DNA of 64,000 nucleotides from Chalara sp. BL73. Its lineage: Eukaryota > Ascomycota > Leotiomycetes > Helotiales. This document shows, piece by piece, positions 57,257 to 64,000 of the stretch (positions are counted from its first letter, which is position 1; the number at the start of each line of letters is the position of its first letter). The DNA is taken from NCBI GenBank assembly GCA_918026815.1, contig CAKJVC010000088.1:1736001-1800000 (forward strand), given 5' to 3'. The translations under genes and the position numbers were made by a program. The notes under the pieces were generated by a model. That model saw only the letters and a program-made list of their open reading frames with translations. It was not told the origin of the DNA and made no database searches.

Positions 57257-59925
57257 GCTCTCTTCGTTCTAGCACCTTCGACATGTTGTCCTTCTTGTAT
57301 ACGACTAGTTTAGTGATTGCATAGCCTTGCGTTTGATTTGATTCCCGGCACCGCCTGGGTTTTGGTTTTGGTTCTTTCTGGGGATTGGCTAGGGATGGGA
57401 GGGGGATTAGTGGTATAACGGTTTATGAGAGCTTCTTTTGTTTCGATAGGGGGGTTCGTTATACCCATGGATTCTTTTGTTGCAAAGTGAGGGGGTTGTG
57501 GAGGACTACGTGGAGGATTGAGAATCATGAAGCCAGTGTGCTCCCCTACTAGGGATGTATGGGTTGAGCATATGGCAGAGGATCCGAGATGTTTCATTGA
57601 GTGTATTGAGATGAGAGAAAGATGATTACACCGAGATGCCAGCTCCCATGCGGCATGCGTGAGGAGGATTGTACATTTAAAAAGGAGAGTTCGCTTTGTC
57701 AGGGAGGAATATAGAATGCATTATACCCATGCTGACCCCTTTCAATCCTCGATTCCACAAGTACACTCGCTCATTCGGGTATAGCCGTCCTATGTTAGAG
57801 GCAAGATTTTTTTTTTTTTTCTTCTCACGCTGCCAGGGTTCATCAATCGAGTCCCATCAGCCCGGCTCGTCGTTATATAAACCTAAACATCCACCACAAA
57901 CACGTCCCCCCCTCTCCCCTTCAAGGCCACATCCCCTATATCCCGTGCCGTGTCCCCAGCCCACGAGTGACGAGATGAAAGAACAAAGCTCACGGCTTGT
58001 GGCTTCTGAAGGGGGAGCCATCGCGTTACTTACGAGAAGCACAGCACATTTAAGAGAAGGATTTTTTTGCTCACCAGATATAAGTCGGTCAGGGGATCGA
58101 TCGATCACCGGCGTCCCGACCGACCGACCGACCGACCAAACTACCTTTGTCGAGGAGCCATAGCTCGCGCACGCAGTGGAAGAGGTCCGCCGGGACAGCC
58201 GGCGCCGCGGTGGCGGGTTTGAAGCGCAGGGCTCCTATCACACGAGGCTCGGAGCAGCCTTGCCCTGTTCTCGATGGCGCGCGCCCGTCCGTCCGTCGAG
58301 GAGCGTGCCGTCTTCGCTTTCTCTCCCGCCGCCTGCGCGCCTGCTGCTGCCGCCGTGGTGTTTTCTTTCATCTGCCTGGTCACATACGAGGCATGACGGG
58401 GCAGGACACGCCGCTTCCCTTGCCGAGATCAGGCCGGTCCTTTGAGCCATATAGCGTGCATGGCATTTCGTGGTTTCATGGAATTTTCAGGATCACGCTC
58501 TCGCCTCGCACCGGCCTATATTTTTCTTCGGCGGTCCATTTTTTTCCCCCTGAGGAGTTTGATGTCGGATGGGGGGGGGGGGGTTCTTTTATAATGCATG
58601 CCATGTGGGTAAGTTTTTTTTCTGTGCGTAATACTTCCATGGTGGATAGTCATGTTTCGTGTTTTTTTTTCTCTCATGTTCTTTGTATTTTCGTTAATGC
58701 CTACATTAAAGCTTGTAGGTTAAGAAGATATGGTGTTCGGTTGTTCCTGTTCCGTTTTAAGGAGGGATGGTTTTGTTTGTTGTTGAGATGGGGAGGGGGA
58801 TAAGGACGATATACCGTTTTGTCCGGTACCGGTTTTTGGTGTTTTCTTCCACGTTGTTGCGGCACCCCGTTGTGCCTTGCTTGCTTGCTTCTTGCTCTAC
58901 GTACAGATAGAATTCACGATTTTCAGTCTACCTCTTCAAACCTGCAAGCAATGCCTATCGTGCTGTTGCTGTTTCCTGCAGCTACTTGTTGTCATCCACC
59001 TATCGTCGTCACTCGGGTTTCTACCCTGCAGATTACGCAGTTGTCAGAGGGTCTGCGTAAACGCACTACACCGGAAAGTAAGAAAGTCTCTCGATTCTGG
59101 GATTCATCTGCCTTCGTGGACAACATCACGCGGCATTGCATTTGCTAGTCTTTCTTGAGGAAAGAAAGTTAGGAGGATGAAGTGTGGTTTTATGGCCTTT
59201 CCTCTAAGGAAAGCGTGAGATGCTATATCTCAAGCTCAAGATTACGTTCCTAGACCTGTCGTTTCTTTTCCAGCTTCTTTAAATGTTGGGACAAAAAGAT
59301 TCAGAAGCTTTATTGATTATTATGGAAGGTGGGCTTTTTGTGGAGGAGATATTTAAGTAACAAATTATCTTCTATCTTTTTCCTTTCGAACCGGAGACTA
59401 TTGTAGATGAAGACCACATAAATTTCCATGCTCGTGTTATTTTAGCCCTGCTTGCTTTCACGCTTTACTGCCAAATACGAGAGCCCTTCCCTGAACACCT
59501 CACTCACTTGCCTTGCTATTTTATCCGAAAGAATAATCGTTGCCTTGTTCTTCCCTGCTGTATGTTAGCAGTGTTTTTGTCGTTCCCCCAGTTTCATGTC
59601 ATCCAGGGCATCACCCCTCTACCTTGTTTACATTGCAATCTTAGCCTGTGTGGCCTTGTCATGCGGGAGTGGCGTGTAAATAAAATCACAGAGTAGCCTC
59701 TTATTATTATTATTTCGCTATTCACATACCAAGTGTCGGGGACGCACGTATCGCCTCTGAGCGTGTAAGGAAATGATTTGAGGCTCAAAATGGGGTGTTT
59801 TATATCTTTTTCCATGAATTTTTTGAGAGCAAAGATACAAGAGTTTACTTGCTGTTGTGTGAGATCCTTTATTGAATAAATTTTCACTCTAGACTCACTG
59901 AGTTTTTGTTGATATGCTATGAGCT
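57257..59925. other. Intergenic between STE12 and a broken HET gene
   Basis: No gene that I can support. Simple sequence includes (CCGA)5 at 58115-58137 and 13 G at 58571-58583. The long frames near 57.7-58.8 kb are low-complexity on both strands. Confidence 0.5.
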
Positions 59926-61728
59926 TTAGGAGATCTGACGAGAAATCATGCGGAATGTTGTTTTTGATGGTGAATTTATTGTCACTATTGGGATTGATGT
60001 GTTGATGGTCGAAGAATCAGCGACTAGAGTTCGTGCGTAGATCTCCAATAAGACACTGCCCTTATAAACCAAGGAGGTAAGAGCGAAGCACTTGGCTTCC
60101 CATTGTGCGGTCGGAAAGGCATTAGAAGGGTACGACGTAGCTTCTTCATAATCGATGAATCCAATAATTTCATCCATTTGTAGACCGTGTGTGCCTGTCG
60201 TATAGCTTTAGCGAGAATGCAAGTATCTCAATCTGCTTCAAACTACAGATAACATACGTATATAATTGGTATCAGGGATAAGAGGTATCTGGCGTGGGTT
60301 TTCAGTGTCAAAACGATTATCATCTAGTCGGCGGTCAAGTCGAAGGAGGTTCAAAGCACCTCTAATACTCAAGAACTTCTTCTCCGGACGTTGCCACTTT
60401 CCTGTCAATGGGAAGCTAGCACGGAACATATGCTGTTCCTCCTGGGGAGTTAGCTCTCCGAAATTTACCCAGCGTATGCCCAATGAAATTGTTCCCTCTC
60501 CTACAGATAGATCTGGACACCATGACGGCAAACCCTTAATTTTTGGCCATATGGAGAGTTGCGATTAAGTAAGCATTCTTTTGTTTCATTTCGGATATAG
60601 GTTTTCACAAATATGATGAAAACTTCTTGAGTTGACATGGTGGTTTCCCGCCCCAGATCTTCAATGGTCTTCTTTGAATCGTCCCCATAACCCCAAATAA
60701 TTGATCCAAAGGAACTGTGGCAAGCCTTCGCAGTGACGCTAGTAAGAGGGGAGCTGCTGCAATATAATGATCACGACTCTTCCTACAGGCTCGTATCTCA
60801 TCCATGGGCTCGTATCCCGCACCATTCTTAAGGAGAGCTGATGCGCCAAATACTCCGATCAGAGTCCAGGAGCAAAGCTTCAGCTCAGTCATGCACGTGA
60901 TGAATGCCTCATAATCCGCCACGGAAGCGTTAGTTGATTCTCCACTAATGATAGTTATACTTGGGTTATCGCAAAAGGGTACCAAAGCAGCTTCTTATAG
61001 GGTCCAGGAGCGATGGAACCATGTGTCTACCATTATTTTGTCCAATTTCACGCCATGTGTGATCCTTGGACTCCAGCAGTTCAACTTCGGTGAAAGTTTC
61101 TGACCTTCTTAGGTCCAGATTATGCCCATTTTTTGTTGCAGTTCGTATGATATAAGTCATGGCAGGTAGCCTGACAGGACTGCTGCTCCGTGCGTGAACC
61201 ACACGAGGACAGGATCCGTTGTGTCATAAATACTCTTCATTTAAGGAATCTCAATTGATTTCTCAATCCGATTGACCTGATTAATGCATATTGCATCAAT
61301 CCATATGAACCTGGTATGCTGTCTGCACCTAAGCTCCAGGAGGACTGTTTTGAGGTTGTCGTTGATATAAACGACGCCATTCCTCCATGGCTCGTGGATT
61401 GTAGAGACTTTGCCACTTACAATACTGTTTCTGATTATTGAGATTTCCAGAGGGCGTGTTGATTTGGAGGCACTCCAAACATAAGATAGCGCATTATAAC
61501 TTGAGGTGCCAGACAACCTTTTCATGATCTGCATCGTGTCACCAAAGAAATCCCTCCACATATCTTTCTTGTGGAGATCTGGCTGCCCAGAAAGATACCA
61601 TGAGAGAAGGCTTTCTTTAAGCCGATCTTCTGACCAAGATCCAGTTTGAAGAGACGAAAATTTGTGGTCGAAAGGTCATCGTACTGAAAAGGCTGCAGGG
61701 AACCATGGTGGTCTAAGGGATCCATCAT
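59926..61728 (-). pseudogene. Broken heterokaryon-incompatibility (HET) domain gene
   Basis: HET-domain blocks lie in order on the minus strand but in interrupted frames: SSYNALSYVW, then a region aligned to the ING strand, then NDNLKTVLLELRCRQHTRFI leading to WIDAICINQ. The frame stops at TAA (61241-61243) exactly where homologues continue to the IY/VLVW block; that block follows at once as MKSIYDTTDPVLVWF. A further TGA lies at 61157-61159. The start block (61728 to ~61590) is in another frame. Downstream, LDQLFGVMG and MPSWCPDLS resemble the usual DRVFALLG and PSWVPDWS blocks. Intact HET proteins trigger cell death after fusion of unlike strains. Decay of such genes is common. Confidence 0.75.
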
Positions 61729-62107
61729 TCAAGATTTTGCCCTCTTGAATAGCAGTAGTTGCAATGAAGGAAAAGAAAGCGGTCATCTGCGTTTTGTTGA
61801 CTTATCACGCTGAGAAGAGACGAACAATGGAGCTCCGATGAGATGAAGTGCCGTTGAGATTGAGCCACTTGCCAAGAGGCCCAGCGAGAATCGTCAGGGC
61901 TAAGATAGCTTGACTACTTTGCAACCTTAGTTTTGCCATAGTTTTGATAAAATTCCAAAAGTTTGACATACAATAAATGCTTGCCATTTTCAAATATTCA
62001 GGATCGTCTCAAATATTGAAAGTGGTATAGTATTCCAATTTTACATTGCTCGTCGGATATCCATCGGTATATATTCCTACAACATGCCGCTGAATAGATT
62101 AAAGAAG
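61729..62107. other. Intergenic between HET relic and multicopper oxidase
   Basis: About 380 bases; no further feature. Confidence 0.45.
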
Positions 62108-63974
62108 TTATTGCATATCAGCCCAGTAGTCATTGAAATGGACAACCCGTGGCCAGTGTTTCTTGTTTCCATACACATCCCCACCATACGTCAAGTATCC
62201 ATCAACTTCCGGTAAGTTCCCCAATAATTCCGTGTCATTACCCATAACCCAAACAGTTTGCATGCCCCTATCCAAATCAGTACAATTTTCCCAGAAAGTT
62301 GGTACAGCTACGGTGGACTTACATTAGAATATGCTGCAAAATGTGACAATGAATCATCCATACTCCCGGGCTATCAACCCTCACCCTCCAAGCCCGCCAC
62401 CCTGCAGCCGTCCCATTCCTCGCAGAGTTCGCCCACTTATACAACATCGTCGTATCCCTCTTCATCGGTGTCATACCCCACTCCCCCAACTTCTTCTCAT
62501 TCACCTCCGCATCATAAGTCCCATTCCCAGATCCGAGATCGTAGTAGTGCGCCCCGTGTGCGTGCCATGGATGGATATCGATGCCTTCCCTATCCGCGCC
62601 GGTGTTCTGGATCACGATCTCGAGTACCTCACCTATTTGCGCGGGGAACGCGTCAGTAACCGGATCGAGCCCGTTGTTAGCGAGGGCGCGATCCATGGAT
62701 GGATATTCGAGGGTGTTTCCTTTGTAAAGCGAGATGAGGTATGGTTCTTTCGGAATTGACGGGTCCCAGGGACGGCCGTTGGAGAGCCAGACTGTTGGAC
62801 CTCTGACGCTTTGGTGGACCGTGATCGTCACTCTGCGGGTTACTTCTTCTGCTGTTGGGAAGGCTTCAATATCCCATGGATATAGAGGGCTTAATGCGTA
62901 CTCAAGGAACCCATATGTCTGATTAGGTAGTGAGAAGATGGGGACTTTGGATGGCGGCAACTGTATGGTCGCCGACTTTTTGCCATAGTTAAGCACGGCA
63001 TAACCTCTCGTGAGGGTTGGGCGGTCTCTAGACTCCACTTGCATGTAGTACCGCGACTTCTCGGGCTTCGGCTTTGTGTTGAGAATGACGGAAAAGCGCT
63101 GTCCGCTTCCAACTTGGAGATAAGAAATCTCATGAGGCTTGGTATATGCTCCATCAGCCTCGATGATCGTTAAGCAATCATGACCCTCAAATGCGAGACT
63201 CGCAAATGTAAGAGCAGTTCCTCCGATGAACCGAAGCCGATATGCCTTCCCAGGCTCGACATTTATTGTGCTTAGACTTGCACTGCAGGTCGTCCCGTTC
63301 GCAGTCCCCCCGCCTTTGCCGTTCACCAAGATCATACTTGTCTCACCACTCCATTGCAGAGGGCTGGAGATTAGTCCAGATTCAACGGTCGAATCGTTCC
63401 TTGTAAAGACATCTTGTAGAAATACAATTCGCTCCTCGTCATACTGATATGGGTTTATCCTATCTTCGATGATCAGAGGGCCGGTAGCGGACACTGCTTG
63501 AAACCCGACATGAGAATGATACAAGTATGTTCCTGCCATACCTAGCTCAGGATGTATCTCGTAGTCGAAGAAGTGAAGAGGCGGTATAGGCCATTGGGAG
63601 GCAGAAGGTGAGCCGTCGCTGAATGGAGACGATGCCATAGCGAGTCCATGCCAGTGCTATTTTGGCTCAGCTTGGACGTATCAGAAAGTTCATAATAAAC
63701 TTACCATCGTGAGGTTCCTATAAGGCATGTCATTATAAACTCGAATCCAATACGTATTTCCCTCGAGAAGTCGAACTTCTGGACCAGGCGATGTCCCGTT
63801 GATAGTAACAATAGGCTTCGGGGGCAGGCATGATTGCGAGATATTTTCGACTGTAATTCTCAACACTGCATCTGGAACAAAGTTTTTATCATGTTTATGC
63901 CAATGGTTGTTGGCAACAACGTATCCTGCGAAGATTTGAAGTAATAGTAAAATACCATAATGTGAGAACAACAT
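62108..63974 (-). CDS. Secreted multicopper oxidase (laccase / ascorbate-oxidase-like)
   Basis: Exons 63705-63974, 62323-63656 and 62108-62267; 587 aa from the ATG at 63974. The signal peptide is MLFSHYGILLLLQIFAGYVVA. All four copper-ligand blocks are intact: HWHG (completed across the first splice), YLYHSHVG, HPWHAHGAHYYD and HCHILQHILMGM, the last across the second splice. SQWPIPP stands where many laccases have a Cys, as in fungal ascorbate-oxidase-type enzymes. Many NxS/T sites are present. It oxidises phenols, ascorbate or similar donors with reduction of O2 to water outside the cell. Only 26 bases of upstream sequence are in the window, so the promoter is not visible and the start could in principle lie further left on its strand. 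Confidence 0.93.
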
Positions 63975-64000
63975 CACGAAAGATATCGACAAAGGAAAGC

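Noticed and set aside
57696..58803. Overlapping long frames on both strands near 57.7-58.8 kb
   Set aside because: The encoded residues are low-complexity Pro/Arg/Ser or poly-Phe/Gly arising from simple repeats; no splice structure or family resemblance.
62108..63974. Multicopper oxidase as a partner of the polyketide cluster
   Set aside because: Laccases couple perylenequinone-type products, but this gene is 40 kb away, separated by housekeeping genes, and its promoter is outside the window, so no regulon site can be checked.
1..64000. CRISPR arrays, insertion sequences or intact transposons
   Set aside because: No regularly spaced identical repeats, no transposase or reverse-transcriptase motifs and no long terminal repeats were seen; the zinc knuckles have no Gag-Pol neighbours.

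Overview
This window reads as chromosomal DNA of a filamentous ascomycete (Pezizomycotina). Genes are split by many 45-80 bp GT-AG introns. An AflR-type regulator sits beside a non-reducing polyketide synthase, and the STE12 homologue has the C-terminal C2H2 fingers typical of filamentous ascomycetes. A leotiomycete-like fungus is possible, but I cannot prove the class from sequence alone. All gene models were spliced by eye; where I give amino-acid totals, the exon lengths sum to a multiple of three.

2.8-21.8 kb: a compact secondary-metabolite cluster. Gene order is an AflR-like Zn2Cys6 regulator (+), a tetrahydroxynaphthalene-reductase-like SDR (-), a SAT-KS-AT-PT-ACP-ACP-TE non-reducing PKS (+, 8 exons, 2114 aa), a WrbA-type quinone reductase (-), a berberine-bridge-enzyme-like FAD oxidase (+), a scytalone-dehydratase-like protein (-), an O-methyltransferase (+) and a DHA2-type MFS exporter (-). 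The three divergent promoters and the MFS promoter carry nine copies of the spaced palindrome TCG-N5-CGA, eight of them ending in ATCGA. This is the kind of site an AflR-type protein binds, so the sequence itself draws the regulon: every biosynthetic gene is covered, while the regulator's own promoter and the GH67 gene beyond are not. The enzymes suggest an O-methylated, reduced and dehydrated naphthalene, naphthopyrone or naphthoquinone-type product, possibly oxidatively coupled, made without a P450.

23-37 kb: ordinary genes. A secreted GH67 alpha-glucuronidase, a coiled-coil/TM hypothetical protein, a poorly supported small locus, a YTP1-like membrane protein, peptidyl-tRNA hydrolase, the BAR protein Rvs161/Hob3 and the ribosome-biogenesis factor Alb1.

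37-47 kb: an unusual accessory stretch. After a 3-exon conserved-looking hypothetical gene come three intronless zinc-knuckle genes (42.5, 44.0 and 46.3 kb). They share an architecture: a low-complexity N-terminus, an N-terminal Cys/His module followed by a leucine/aromatic stretch, and a C-terminal variant knuckle CX2CX5HX3C. Two decayed relics of the same modules lie just upstream (40.87 and 41.2 kb). I recognise no described family; this local family, together with the nine-site regulon, is the best candidate for something undescribed.

47-64 kb: about 8 kb without a supportable gene, rich in simple repeats, leads into STE12. STE12 has an 84-nt in-frame exon whose skipping would turn two zinc fingers into exactly one. 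Then follow a broken HET-domain gene and a complete ascorbate-oxidase/laccase-like multicopper oxidase at the right edge.
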